From: Plantactinospora endophytica
GTDB taxonomy: Bacteria; Actinomycetota; Actinomycetes; Mycobacteriales; Micromonosporaceae
DNA: 64,000 bases
Reading direction: 5' to 3'
Assembly: GCF_016862915.1 (NCBI RefSeq)
Contig: NZ_BONW01000004.1
Coordinates: 248,001 to 312,000, forward strand
Position 1 is the first letter of the stretch, and each line of letters begins with the position of its first letter. Both the position numbers and the translations under genes were made by a program. Under the pieces are notes generated by a model, which saw only the letters and a program-made list of their open reading frames with translations, did not search any database and was not told where the DNA came from. Positions 18,498 through 26,683 of the stretch are shown here, piece after piece.

Positions 18498-18974
18498 TCA
18501 CATGGCGCGGCCCGGCGGAATCGTCCAGCCCGACGAGCCGTACGTCCCGCCGTAGTAGCCACCGAGCTTGTCCCGGTAGGCCGGATCCTCGTGCAGGGTG
18601 TCGTCGAGTTCCGGAGCGGCCTTGATCTGGTCCTTGCTCCGGTCGACGTACACCTTCCGGTCGTCGTGGTCGACGTGGTTCACCACGCCGGCCGGCAACA
18701 TGACCTTCTTGCCGAAGATCCACGGGCCGGTGTCGACCACCAGGTAGCTGGAGTTGACCTCGTGGCTGGCACTGTCGATCTTGCCAATGCCGCCGTCGGT
18801 CGCCTCCACCTTGTAGCCCACCAGGTCGGCACCGGTCACCCCGGCGTCGTCCCGGTAGCGCCACGGGTCGAACTCGCCCGAGGGCGTGCCTCCCGCGAAC
18901 GCTCCACCACCGCCATGGATCAGGGGATCCGGCGTCTGCTGCTGCGGGGTCGTCTGAGGATCGAGCCTCTCCAC
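18498..18974 (-). CDS. PRC-barrel domain protein
   Basis: A 158-residue soluble protein with a disordered Gln/Thr/Pro N-terminus and a PRC-barrel core at about residues 45-115 (DLVGYKVEATDGGIGKIDSA, SSYLVVDTGPWIFGKKVMLP, VNHVDHDDRKVYVDRSKDQI), then a Gly/Tyr-rich tail. PRC-barrel proteins are small beta-barrels found alone or in RimM and photosynthetic reaction centres; stand-alone actinobacterial copies have no established function. The start GTG at 18974 is preceded by AGGAG. It is divergent from the cimA leader, and the shared 172-bp region must hold both promoters. Confidence 0.85.
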   Translation of the reverse strand: MERLDPQTTPQQQTPDPLIHGGGGAFAGGTPSGEFDPWRYRDDAGVTGADLVGYKVEATDGGIGKIDSASHEVNSSYLVVDTGPWIFGKKVMLPAGVVNHVDHDDRKVYVDRSKDQIKAAPELDDTLHEDPAYRDKLGGYYGGTYGSSGWTIPPGRAM

Positions 18975-19146
18975 TGGCTATCACTCCTCTTCTCGACTGT
19001 CTCGACGTTATCCGCTGTCCCGGAAACATGTACCCAGGGTGGTCGATCCCTACACCAGGGAAGTTCGCCGGCCGCGTTCCGCCGGCTCGGTCCCGCGATG
19101 TGGATTTTTCCTCCCACATGCTCGACGCCGTGGCAGAGTACGTTCC

Positions 19147-19179
19147 GTGACCTGCTCCGCACTCATTATTGGCAGCTAG
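19147..19179 (+). CDS. Putative cimA leader peptide (V/M)TCSALIIGS
   Basis: A GTG-initiated ORF of 10 codons ending in TAG contains CTC-ATT-ATT (Leu-Ile-Ile); ATT is a very rare isoleucine codon in this genome. The stop is followed at once by a stem and then a U-tailed terminator, the same order as in the ilvB leader. Isoleucine codons fit because citramalate synthase feeds isoleucine synthesis. No Shine-Dalgarno is visible, so a leaderless mRNA is likely. It is too short to be found by ordinary gene callers. Confidence 0.65.
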   Translation: MTCSALIIGS

Positions 19180-19241
19180 CGCGCCGGCATCCTCCCGCCG
19201 AGCGCGCTGACCTCCCGCATTCGCGGGGGGTCATTTTGTTT
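19178..19241 (+). promoter_or_regulatory. cimA attenuator: stem plus intrinsic terminator
   Basis: AGCGCGC (19178-19184) pairs with GCGCGCT (19202-19208), starting inside the leader stop codon. Directly after it, GACCTCCCGC (19209-19218) pairs with GCGGGGGGTC (19223-19232) around ATTC, with one G-U pair, followed by ATTTTGTTTG. The 8-mer CCTCCCGC occurs twice (19191-19198 and 19211-19218), so the G-rich 3' arm can pair with either copy. That gives mutually exclusive structures, as expected of an attenuator. The AAGGAG ribosome site of cimA follows 50 nt later. Confidence 0.7.
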
Positions 19242-19295
19242 GTCGGGCCGGGAGGGCATCGGAACAGGGGCCGCGCCCTTCTCGAAGGAGATCAG

Positions 19296-20885
19296 ATGAC
19301 GTACCAGGTGTTCGACACGACGCTGCGCGACGGCGCGCAGCGCGAGGGGATCAGCTACTCGGTCGTCGACAAGCTGGCCGTGGCCCGGCTGCTCGACGAG
19401 CTCGGTGTCGGCTTCATCGAGGGCGGCTGGCCGGGGGCGATGCCGAAGGACACCGAGTTCTTCCGCCGGGCTCGCACGGAACTGGACCTGAAGCACGCCG
19501 TACTGGTCGCCTTCGGTGCCACCCGCAAGGCCGGCGTGGCCGTCGACGCCGACCCGCAGCTACGCGCGTTGCTGGACGCGGAGACCCCGGCGGTCTGCCT
19601 GGTCGCGAAGTCCGACATCCGGCACGTCGAGCGGGCGCTGCGGACCACCGCGGCGGAGAACCTGGCGATGGTCCGGGACAGCGTGGCGCACCTCGTCGCG
19701 CAGGGCCGGCGGGCGTTCCTGGACTGCGAGCACTTCTTCGACGGCTTCCGGCACGACCCCGGGTACACCTCGGCGGTGGTGGAGACCGCCCTCGAAGCCG
19801 GCGCCGAGGTCGTGGTGATGTGCGACACCAACGGCGGGATGCTGCCCTCCCAGGTGACGGCGGCGATCGGCGAGCTGACCGAGCGGCTCGGCATCTCGCC
19901 GGCCCGGCTCGGCATCCACACCCAGAACGACACCGGCTGCGCGGTGGCGAACACCATCGCCGCCGTCGAGGCCGGGGTACGGCACTTCCAGGGCACCGCC
20001 AACGGCTACGGCGAGCGGCCCGGCAACGCCGACCTGTTCGCGGTGATCGGCAACCTGCAACTCAAGCTCGGGCTACCGGTCCTACCGGACGGGTGCCTGG
20101 CGCAGATGGTGCGCGTCTCGCACGCCATCGCGGAGATCGCCAACATCGCCCCCGACACCCACCAGGCATACGTCGGGGCCGCCGCCTTCGCCCACAAGGC
20201 GGGGCTGCACGCGAGTGCGATCAAGGTGGATCCGCTGCTCTACAACCACGTCGACCCCGCCGTGGTGGGCAACGACATGCGGATCCTGGTGACGGAGATG
20301 GCCGGCCGGGCCAGCATCGAGCTGAAAAGCCGTGAGCTGGGTCTGGACCTGGCCGGCCATCCCGACGCCGCCGCGCGGGTCACCAACCGGGTCAAGGAGC
20401 TGGAGGCCGGCGGCTGGTCCTTCGAGGCCGCCGACGCCTCGTTCGAGCTGCTGGTCCGCGCCGAGCTGCCCGGGATGACCGCGCCCCGGCCGTTCGCGCT
20501 GGAGTCGTACCGGGTGCTGGTCGAGCACCGGGAGGACGGCGCGGTCGTCTCGGAGGCGACGGTGAAGCTCCGGGTACGCGGCGAGCGGGTGATCGCCACC
20601 GCCGAGGGGAACGGGCCGATCAACGCCCTCGACGAGGCGCTGCGGGTGGCGCTGCTGCGGCACTACCCGGAGCTGCGCGGGTTCGAGCTGGCCGACTACA
20701 AGGTACGGATCCTGGAGGGCAGCCACGGCACGGGTGCGATCACCCGGGTACTGGTGGAGACCGCCGACAGCGACGGACGGGACTGGACCACGGTGGGCGT
20801 ACACCCGAACGTGGTGGAGGCGAGCTGGCACGCGCTGGTCGACGCGCTGACGTACGGCGTCGCGCGTACCCCGGCCGAGGTCTGA
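19296..20885 (+). CDS. cimA: (R)-citramalate synthase CimA
   Basis: CimA condenses pyruvate with acetyl-CoA to (R)-citramalate, the first step of the threonine-independent route to 2-oxobutyrate and isoleucine. The 529 residues fit CimA: a DRE-TIM barrel (VFDTTLRDGAQREGISYSV, FIEGGWPGAMPKDTEFF, CDTNGGMLPSQV, HTQNDTGCAVAN, the GTANGYGERPGNADL motif), then HKAGLHASAIKVDPLLYNHVDP and a C-terminal LeuA-type allosteric domain. The FIEGGWPGA segment distinguishes CimA from LeuA-like 2-isopropylmalate synthases. The ATG at 19296 has AAGGAG upstream and lies behind the attenuator. It is monocistronic. Confidence 0.95.
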   Translation: MTYQVFDTTLRDGAQREGISYSVVDKLAVARLLDELGVGFIEGGWPGAMPKDTEFFRRARTELDLKHAVLVAFGATRKAGVAVDADPQLRALLDAETPAVCLVAKSDIRHVERALRTTAAENLAMVRDSVAHLVAQGRRAFLDCEHFFDGFRHDPGYTSAVVETALEAGAEVVVMCDTNGGMLPSQVTAAIGELTERLGISPARLGIHTQNDTGCAVANTIAAVEAGVRHFQGTANGYGERPGNADLFAVIGNLQLKLGLPVLPDGCLAQMVRVSHAIAEIANIAPDTHQAYVGAAAFAHKAGLHASAIKVDPLLYNHVDPAVVGNDMRILVTEMAGRASIELKSRELGLDLAGHPDAAARVTNRVKELEAGGWSFEAADASFELLVRAELPGMTAPRPFALESYRVLVEHREDGAVVSEATVKLRVRGERVIATAEGNGPINALDEALRVALLRHYPELRGFELADYKVRILEGSHGTGAITRVLVETADSDGRDWTTVGVHPNVVEASWHALVDALTYGVARTPAEV

Positions 20886-20904
20886 ACCGACGAGTTCCGT
20901 TACG

Positions 20905-20941
20905 ACGGCCCCGCCGCGGCACCGACCGCGAGCGGGGCCGT
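20905..20941 (+). terminator. cimA terminator
   Basis: ACGGCCCCGC (20905-20914) and GCGGGGCCGT (20932-20941) form a perfect 10-bp stem 20 bp after the cimA stop, followed by a T-containing run (TCCGTTTCCG). Downstream, CCCGTTCTCGTCGG is repeated in tandem (about 20957-20985). Otherwise the gap to the next gene (20886-21449) contains only the leader region described separately. Confidence 0.75.
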
Positions 20942-21132
20942 TCCGTTTCCGTCGACCCGTTCTCGTCGGCCCGTTCTCGTCGGCCCCGTTCGCATTCCGG
21001 TCCGCCATTCAGGAAGGTGCGGAAAGTGAACGTGAATTCCGAGGGCGGTACGCATTTCCGGCCCGGGTGCCCGGTCGGCTGCGACCGGTTTCCCGACGAG
21101 AATCGTCGGTCTCCGGATCGGTGAAACCGCTA

Positions 21133-21330
21133 TTGACCTCCTCCTTTGCTGAATGCTATGTTCGCTCATGGTTGTTGAGTGGACACTCTAAGTAGTATTC
21201 GCTGGTGAACGCGGGGCGACGATCGGCGCCGGTCGGGCGTTCGCCGGGCAACACAATCATGCGTCGAGACTGATGCAGCCCTCGTCATGCGGTGACTCCC
21301 AACGGGAGTGGCCCGGTTGACCGGGCATTC
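21133..21330 (+). promoter_or_regulatory. Promoter and structured leader of a small secreted protein gene
   Basis: TTGACC (21133-21138) and TATGTT (21157-21162) with an 18-bp spacer form one of the best promoter matches in the window. Six bases later comes ATG-GTT-GTT-GAG-TGG-ACA-CTC-TAA (21168-21191), a possible leaderless leader peptide MVVEWTL. Further on are ACTCCC/GGGAGT (21295-21309) and, one base later, GCCCGG-TTGA-CCGGGC (21311-21326), followed by ATTCCTGTTC. The transcript would have a ~280-nt 5' leader before the secreted-protein ATG. I could not match it to a known riboswitch class. Confidence 0.5.
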
Positions 21331-21449
21331 CTGTTCGGTCGTGAGTCGGGCGGGTGGGGGCGTACCCAGAACAGTTAGGTCGACAGTTCGGACCATCTCC
21401 ACCGTCGGTAAGACCATCACCATCCTGGGCAAAAGAAAGAGATGACGTC

Positions 21450-21965
21450 ATGGCCAGAATTTTTGGACGTAAGACGATCCTGCTAGCCGTCGGAGCACTC
21501 GCGCTGACCCTCGTCGGTGGTGGCATCGCCGTCGCCGGCCCGACTTCCCGTACCGACCCCGACGCGGTCCGGGTCAACGGCCGGATGGTCCAGCAGCCAC
21601 CGGTCACCCAGGCCGACATCGACATGGCGAAGGCGGCGCTGCTCAAGGGCGACGCGAGCGTCCAGGCGTCGAGCGCGCAGCTCTTCGCCGTGGTCAGCGC
21701 CAACGGCGGCCTGATCCGGCACAGCCAGGGAGTCTCGGCGACCTCGCTCGGTGTCGGCCTCTACCAGGTGGTCTTCACCGTGCCGGTGGCCAACGGGGCG
21801 TTCCTCGGCACGATCGGGCTGACCGGCAGCGTCGGGACCTCACCCTCCGGCTTCATCTCGGTGGTCGGCCGGACCAACCTGGCCCAGGGTGTCTTCGTGC
21901 AGACCTGGAACGCGGCCAACCAGCCCGCCAACCGCAGCTTCCACCTGTCGGTCCACCTTCCCTGA
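21450..21965 (+). CDS. Small secreted protein, function unknown
   Basis: A 171-residue protein with a clear signal peptide (MARIFGRKTILLAVGALALTLVGGGIAVAG). After a linker and a helix (QADIDMAKAALLKGDASVQAS) comes a beta-rich domain in which SANGGLIRHSQGVSATSLGVGLYQVVF and the ending FVQTWNAANQPANRSFHLSVHLP stand out. Similar C-terminal domains recur in secreted actinobacterial proteins with no known role. The start ATG at 21450 follows a purine-rich AAAGAAAGAGA. It lies behind a long structured leader, suggesting post-transcriptional control. The genes on either side are unrelated. Confidence 0.8.
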   Translation: MARIFGRKTILLAVGALALTLVGGGIAVAGPTSRTDPDAVRVNGRMVQQPPVTQADIDMAKAALLKGDASVQASSAQLFAVVSANGGLIRHSQGVSATSLGVGLYQVVFTVPVANGAFLGTIGLTGSVGTSPSGFISVVGRTNLAQGVFVQTWNAANQPANRSFHLSVHLP

Positions 21966-22058
21966 CCCCCGGTGTCCGTCGGCCTCCGTGTTCCCCCGAA
22001 CGGACACGGGGGCCGACGGCGTGGTGGGGCAGGACCGGAGCACGGCCCGATCGGAGGG

Positions 22059-23084
22059 TCAGCCCGTCGGCAGGGTCAGTTCGGCCAGCACCGGCCGGTG
22101 GTCGGAGCCGGGCAGCCGGGACACCGTCACCCGGTCGACCGCGATCCGCCGGTCCACCAGTACGTGGTCGATGGTCACCGGCGGCAGCGGGTCGCCGTCG
22201 TACGGTCCCCAGGTGCCGGTGAGCCCGGCGCCTACCGCGTCGGCCGCGTCGACGTACCCGGTGTCCAGCAGGTCGCGCAGCGGGGCGTGGTCGAGGGTGG
22301 CGTTGAAGTCCCCGGCCAGGATCCGCAGCGGGCCGTCCGGAGTGGCCGGTGGCTGGGCCCGCAGGTCGGCACGCCAGTCCGCCAGCCAGGCGAGCGTGGC
22401 GGGCGCCATCGGATGCACCGACTCCACCAGCACCGTCGGCCCGCCGGCCGGCTGGATCGTCCCGTACGCCTGGGAGAAGCCGCCCCCGTTGCGCCGGGTG
22501 CCGGTCTGGCTGAGCGGATAGCGGGAGTAGAGCGCCGAGCCGGTGGTCCCCACCTCCGGGTTCACCTGCCGGTGCGGCAGCAGTTCGGCCAGGCCGAGCC
22601 GAGCCAACGCCAGTTCGCTGTCCGGGGTGAACTCCTGGAGGGCGAGCAGGTCGACCCGGGCACTCCGGACCAGCGCGACCAGCGTCTCCGGCTCGGCGGC
22701 CCCGGCGAGCAGGTTGGCGGTCAGCACCCGCAGCGGCGTCCCGTCGGCGGTCGGTCGGCCCTCCGGCAGGGCCCGGGGGACGACCAGCCCGATCAGGGTG
22801 ATCGCGGCGACCGCCGCGACGCCCGCCGCCCACCAGCGCCGGGCGGCCAGCGCCAGCCCGAGCGGGACCAGCGTCCAGGCCGCCACGTACGGCGTGAACG
22901 CCAGCAGTTGCACCAGCGGCCCGCGCTCCAGCCCGCCGACCCGCACCGCCGCCCAGCCGAGCCCGGGTACGGCCAGCGTCCAGCAGAGCGTGCTCAGCAG
23001 TCGTCGGCGCCGGTACGGCCGCGCTGGGGCGGCCGGCGTGATCGGCGTGATCGGCGTCGGTTCCGGATCGAGATCGACATCCAC
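22059..23084 (-). CDS. Membrane-anchored endonuclease/exonuclease/phosphatase family protein
   Basis: The protein has 341 residues. Three N-terminal hydrophobic segments (about 30-50, 60-80, 85-105) are followed by an extracytoplasmic EEP domain: LRVLTANLLAG, the metal-binding Glu in LLALQEF, NGGGFSQAYG, GDFNATLDHAPLRD, TIDHVLVD and SDHRPVLAEL. EEP domains hydrolyse phosphodiesters or phosphomonoesters (nucleases, sphingomyelinases, phosphoinositide phosphatases); this membrane-tethered form is widespread in actinobacteria with unknown substrate. The GTG start at 23084 is 6 nt after TAGCGT, indicating a leaderless mRNA. Confidence 0.88.
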   Translation of the reverse strand: MDVDLDPEPTPITPITPAAPARPYRRRRLLSTLCWTLAVPGLGWAAVRVGGLERGPLVQLLAFTPYVAAWTLVPLGLALAARRWWAAGVAAVAAITLIGLVVPRALPEGRPTADGTPLRVLTANLLAGAAEPETLVALVRSARVDLLALQEFTPDSELALARLGLAELLPHRQVNPEVGTTGSALYSRYPLSQTGTRRNGGGFSQAYGTIQPAGGPTVLVESVHPMAPATLAWLADWRADLRAQPPATPDGPLRILAGDFNATLDHAPLRDLLDTGYVDAADAVGAGLTGTWGPYDGDPLPPVTIDHVLVDRRIAVDRVTVSRLPGSDHRPVLAELTLPTG

Positions 23085-23153
23085 GCCAGCACGCTAACCG
23101 TCGGTTGTGGAGAGACGGTGAAGAAGCGGTGCCGGCGCGGGCCTGGTCGGGGC

Positions 23154-24290
23154 CTAGTTCGGGCTGGGCCAGGTGTTGTTCAGCACCCCGGTCAGCGCGT
23201 CGTACTGGTAGACCGTGGTCCGGTGCGGCCGGTTCGCCGGGTGCTCCTTGACCTGGGTGACCAGTACGCCGATCTTGACGTGGTCCCGGCTGACCACCGA
23301 GCGCCACGGCACGCCGTCCCGGGAGACGTCGACCTGGTGCGAGAAGTTCCCGTCCGGCGCGGTGATCGAGTATCGGGGCCCGGCCGGCGGGTCGATGTCG
23401 AGCCCGCCGTCGGCCCGGATGGTGAGGGTGACGACCAGGTTGTTGTCGAGGTCGTGGATCTGCGCCGGATCCCCGGCGTAGAAGCGGCTGCGGCCCTGGC
23501 CCTGGATGTCCATCCCGTTGTAGTAGGTCTTGCCCTGCGCGTCGACCCAGAAGTGCGGCACGTGCGCCTTGGGCGCCCCGTAGGTGAGGCCGGGGTAGTA
23601 GGCGAGGTGCCAGTGCGGCGGGTTGTCCGGGTGCAGCACGTTGTTGGTCTCGAAGCCCATCAGCGAGAAGAAGTGGCCCTTGCGGCGGGCCTCGGCGACC
23701 AGCCCGGAGTCCTGGAGCACCGCCTCGCTGGCGATCATGTAGTTGATCACCGAGGCGGCCTGTGTCGCGGGCCAGGCGACGCTGGTCCACGGCCCGGCCA
23801 CCCGGTCCGGGTCGTTGTGTTCGATCCGCCAGTGCAGCCCGCTCGACGTGTCCGGCTGGAGCATGCTCCAGACCTGCACGGTCGCCTGGTTGGCGTTCAC
23901 CGTCGACCAGGTCACCGGCAGGGTGAAGCTGATCCGGTACGGCGCACCGGCGTGCCGGCGGATCGGCAGGCGGGTGTCGGTGGCGACGACCGAGCCGACC
24001 CAGGTGCCGGGCCAGTCGACGGTGACCGTCACCGCCTCGCTGCGCGGACCCCGGACGAAGGAGTAGTACTCCGCCCGGCTGGCCACCTGGGTCGAGGCGC
24101 CGGGAACCAGTTCGTAGCCGGCGGGCAGGGTGATCTGCGGGGTGCCGGGCTCCCCGGGGATCGCCTTGACCAGCCGGAATCCGGCGTAGTTCGGCGCGGG
24201 AACCGGATCGGGGGCCGCCGCCGCTGGTGCCGCGAACGCCAGCACCGAGGCCGCCGCCAGCAGTATCGCGCCGCACCGTCGCAGCAACAC
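23154..24290 (-). CDS. Secreted protein of unknown function
   Basis: A 378-residue protein with a signal peptide (LLRRCGAILLAAASVLAFAAPAAAA). The mature part has no recognised catalytic motif. It contains aromatic- and His-rich stretches (HPDNPPHWHLAYYPGLTYGAPKA, HFWVDAQGKTYYNGMDI) and several beta-strand blocks. The start is taken at GTG 24290, which has GGGAGG four bases upstream; the open frame begins 11 codons earlier at 24323. It might be a carbohydrate-binding or surface protein, but nothing in the sequence settles this. It is divergent from the MoxR operon. Confidence 0.7.
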   Translation of the reverse strand: MLLRRCGAILLAAASVLAFAAPAAAAPDPVPAPNYAGFRLVKAIPGEPGTPQITLPAGYELVPGASTQVASRAEYYSFVRGPRSEAVTVTVDWPGTWVGSVVATDTRLPIRRHAGAPYRISFTLPVTWSTVNANQATVQVWSMLQPDTSSGLHWRIEHNDPDRVAGPWTSVAWPATQAASVINYMIASEAVLQDSGLVAEARRKGHFFSLMGFETNNVLHPDNPPHWHLAYYPGLTYGAPKAHVPHFWVDAQGKTYYNGMDIQGQGRSRFYAGDPAQIHDLDNNLVVTLTIRADGGLDIDPPAGPRYSITAPDGNFSHQVDVSRDGVPWRSVVSRDHVKIGVLVTQVKEHPANRPHRTTVYQYDALTGVLNNTWPSPN

Positions 24291-24458
24291 AATGCCTCCC
24301 CGTTCGTCCCGTCCCGGCATCACTGACGGATTCGTGTGCCGCCGATTTTATTGGTACGACGGAGATTTCCGGCACCCCGAGTTGCTCCTGTGACGGAACT
24401 TGTCATGACGGTGCGGTAACCGTGGGTTTGCCGGGGGTGAGGTCGGGAAGCCCGCACC

Positions 24459-25508
24459 GTGACGGACATGTCAGACACCGTGGCCACCCGCCCCAGGCCG
24501 GTCGAGACGCCTTCGGCCGGCCCGGAACTGGAGCAGGCCCTGTTCGAGGTCAAGCGGGTGATCGTCGGGCAGGACAGGTTGGTGGAGCGGCTCTTCACCG
24601 CGTTGCTGGCCGACGGGCACTGCCTGCTCGAAGGCGTACCGGGGGTGGCGAAGACCCTGGCCGCGCAGACCCTGGCGACGGCGGTGGGTGGGGACTTCTC
24701 CCGGATCCAGTTCACTCCGGACCTGGTGCCGTCGGACATCGTCGGTACCCGGATCTACCGGGCGTCGGCGGAGAGTTTCGACGTGGAACTGGGTCCGGTG
24801 ATGGCGAACCTGGTGCTGGCCGACGAGATCAACCGGGCACCGGCGAAGGTGCAGTCGGCGCTGCTGGAGGCGATGGCCGAGCGGCAGGTCTCGATCGGCG
24901 GGCGGAGTTATCCGGTACCGGCGCCGTTCCTGGTACTGGCCACCCAGAACCCGATCGAGTCCGAAGGGGTGTACCAACTCCCGGAGGCACAACGCGACCG
25001 GTTCCTGTTGAAGGTCATCGTCGACTACCCCACCGACGTCGACGAACTGGCCATCCTCTACCGGATGAGCGCCGAGCGGCCGACCGCCCGCGCCGTGCTC
25101 GACCCGCAGCGGCTGCGCGAACTCCAGGACCGCGCCTCCCGGGTCTTCGTGCACCACGCCCTGGCCGAGTACGTCGTACGGCTGATCCTGGCCACCCGGG
25201 ATCCGGCGCGGTTCGGGGTGCCGGAGGTGGCGCCGCTGCTCGCGTACGGGGCGAGTCCCCGGGCCACCCTCGGGCTGGTCGCCGCCGCCCGGGCCCAGGC
25301 CCTGTTGCGGGGCCGGGACTACGTACTCCCCGACGACGTACGCGAACTCGCCCCGGACGTGATCGCGCACCGGTTGGTGCTCTCGTTCGACGCGATCGCC
25401 GACGGGGTGCCGGCCGAGTCCGTGGTACGCCGGCTCGTCGAAGCCGTTCCACCGCCCCGGATCGCACCGAGCCGCGAGGAGCAGCGGCGCGGCGTGGCGG
25501 TCGCGTGA
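24459..25508 (+). CDS. MoxR-family AAA+ ATPase
   Basis: The 349-residue protein has Walker A (LLEGVPGVAKT), Walker B (LVLADEINRAPAKVQSALLEAM), sensor 1 (LVLATQNPIESEGVYQLPEAQRDRFL) and sensor 2 (GASPRATLGLVAAARAQAL), the standard MoxR layout. MoxR ATPases act as chaperones that mature or activate partner complexes and are nearly always encoded with DUF58 and VWA proteins, as here. The start may be GTG 24459 or ATG 24468. The stop overlaps the next start by 4 bases (GTGA). It is the first gene of a MoxR-DUF58-VWA operon. Confidence 0.93.
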   Translation: MTDMSDTVATRPRPVETPSAGPELEQALFEVKRVIVGQDRLVERLFTALLADGHCLLEGVPGVAKTLAAQTLATAVGGDFSRIQFTPDLVPSDIVGTRIYRASAESFDVELGPVMANLVLADEINRAPAKVQSALLEAMAERQVSIGGRSYPVPAPFLVLATQNPIESEGVYQLPEAQRDRFLLKVIVDYPTDVDELAILYRMSAERPTARAVLDPQRLRELQDRASRVFVHHALAEYVVRLILATRDPARFGVPEVAPLLAYGASPRATLGLVAAARAQALLRGRDYVLPDDVRELAPDVIAHRLVLSFDAIADGVPAESVVRRLVEAVPPPRIAPSREEQRRGVAVA

Positions 25509-26683
25509 GCCGGGTCAGCCGGGCGGGTCGGCCCGGCCGGGCCAGCCGGCTCGACGACCACCGGGCGGGCAGCGAACCGACCCTGGGCCAGCTCGCCCCC
25601 GAACACCGGCTGCGCCGCCTCGAACTGCTGGTCACCCGGCGGCTCGACGGACTGCTGCACGGCCAGCACCTCGGCCTGCTGCCGGGGCCGGGCAGCGAGT
25701 TCACCGGCGCCCGCGAATACCGGCCCGGCGAGGACGAGGTACGCCGGATGGACTGGGCGGTGACCGCCCGGACCACGCTGCCGCACGTCCGGGAGGTCGA
25801 CGCCGACCGGGAACTCACCACCTGGCTGCTGGTCGACGCCACGCCGAGCATGGACTTCGGCACCGCGGAGCTGGACAAGCGGGAACTCGCCGTGGCGGCG
25901 GTGGCCGCGGTCGGCTTCCTCACCGCCGGGGTCGGCAACCGGCTCGGCGCGCACCTGCTGGCCGGTACCGGAATCCGCCGGTTTCCGGCCCGCACCGGCC
26001 GGGCCCACCTGCTCGGCCTGCTCCGCCTGCTGCTCACGGCCCGCCGCGCCGACACCTCCGCCGACACCTCCGCCGGCACCGGGTCGCCGTCCGGCAGACC
26101 GTCGCTCTTCGGAAGACCGTCACCTGTCGGGAGGCCGCCGTCACCCGCCGGGAGGCCGTCAGCCACCGACGTCCCGTCAGCCGCCGACATCCCGTCGCCG
26201 GCGGGCCGGCCGTCGCTGGCCGATGCGATCACCACGCTGCACCGGGCCGCCGCCGGCCGGGGCCTGGCGGTGCTGGTCTCCGACTTCCTCGACGGGCTGC
26301 CCGACGGCGAGGGCGGCACGCCGGCCTGGGAGCGGGCCGTCCGCCGGCTCGCCGTACGCCACCAGGTGCTCGCGGTCGAGGTGGTCGACCCGCGCGAACT
26401 GGAGTTGCCGGACGTCGGGCTGGTCACCCTGGTCGATCCGGAGACCGGCCGGCGGCGCGAGGTGTCCACGGCGGACCGGCGGCTCCGGGAACGGTACGCC
26501 GCGGCGGCGGCCGGGCAGCGTGAACTGGTCCGCCAGGCGTTGCGCCGGGCGGGCGCCACGCACCTGCCGCTGCGTACCGACTCGGACTGGGTCGCGGAGA
26601 TCGTCCGACACGTACACACCCAGCGGCGGCTGGCCGGCGCGGCCCGTCCGCCCGTTGCAGCGGTACGGGGAGGCGCGGCATGA
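25505..26683 (+). CDS. DUF58 domain protein with repetitive Pro/Ser/Arg insertion
   Basis: The 392-residue protein carries the DUF58 signature FTGAREYRPGEDEVRRMDWAVTART, followed by a VWA-like fold with a degenerate MIDAS (VDATPSMDFG). DUF58 proteins partner MoxR ATPases. Residues about 182-238 are a low-complexity stretch with repeated GRPS units and two ADTS repeats that breaks the VWA-like fold; ordinary DUF58 proteins have a short loop there. The start is GTG 25505 overlapping the MoxR stop, and the end overlaps the VWA gene by 4 bases (ATGA), so the three genes are translationally coupled. Confidence 0.9.
   Translation: MSRVSRAGRPGRASRLDDHRAGSEPTLGQLAPEHRLRRLELLVTRRLDGLLHGQHLGLLPGPGSEFTGAREYRPGEDEVRRMDWAVTARTTLPHVREVDADRELTTWLLVDATPSMDFGTAELDKRELAVAAVAAVGFLTAGVGNRLGAHLLAGTGIRRFPARTGRAHLLGLLRLLLTARRADTSADTSAGTGSPSGRPSLFGRPSPVGRPPSPAGRPSATDVPSAADIPSPAGRPSLADAITTLHRAAAGRGLAVLVSDFLDGLPDGEGGTPAWERAVRRLAVRHQVLAVEVVDPRELELPDVGLVTLVDPETGRRREVSTADRRLRERYAAAAAGQRELVRQALRRAGATHLPLRTDSDWVAEIVRHVHTQRRLAGAARPPVAAVRGGAA

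Noticed and set aside
21168-21449. c-di-AMP (ydaO-type) riboswitch before the secreted protein gene
   Set aside because: Considered because such riboswitches precede secreted proteins in actinobacteria, but I could not find the conserved core, so no class is assigned.
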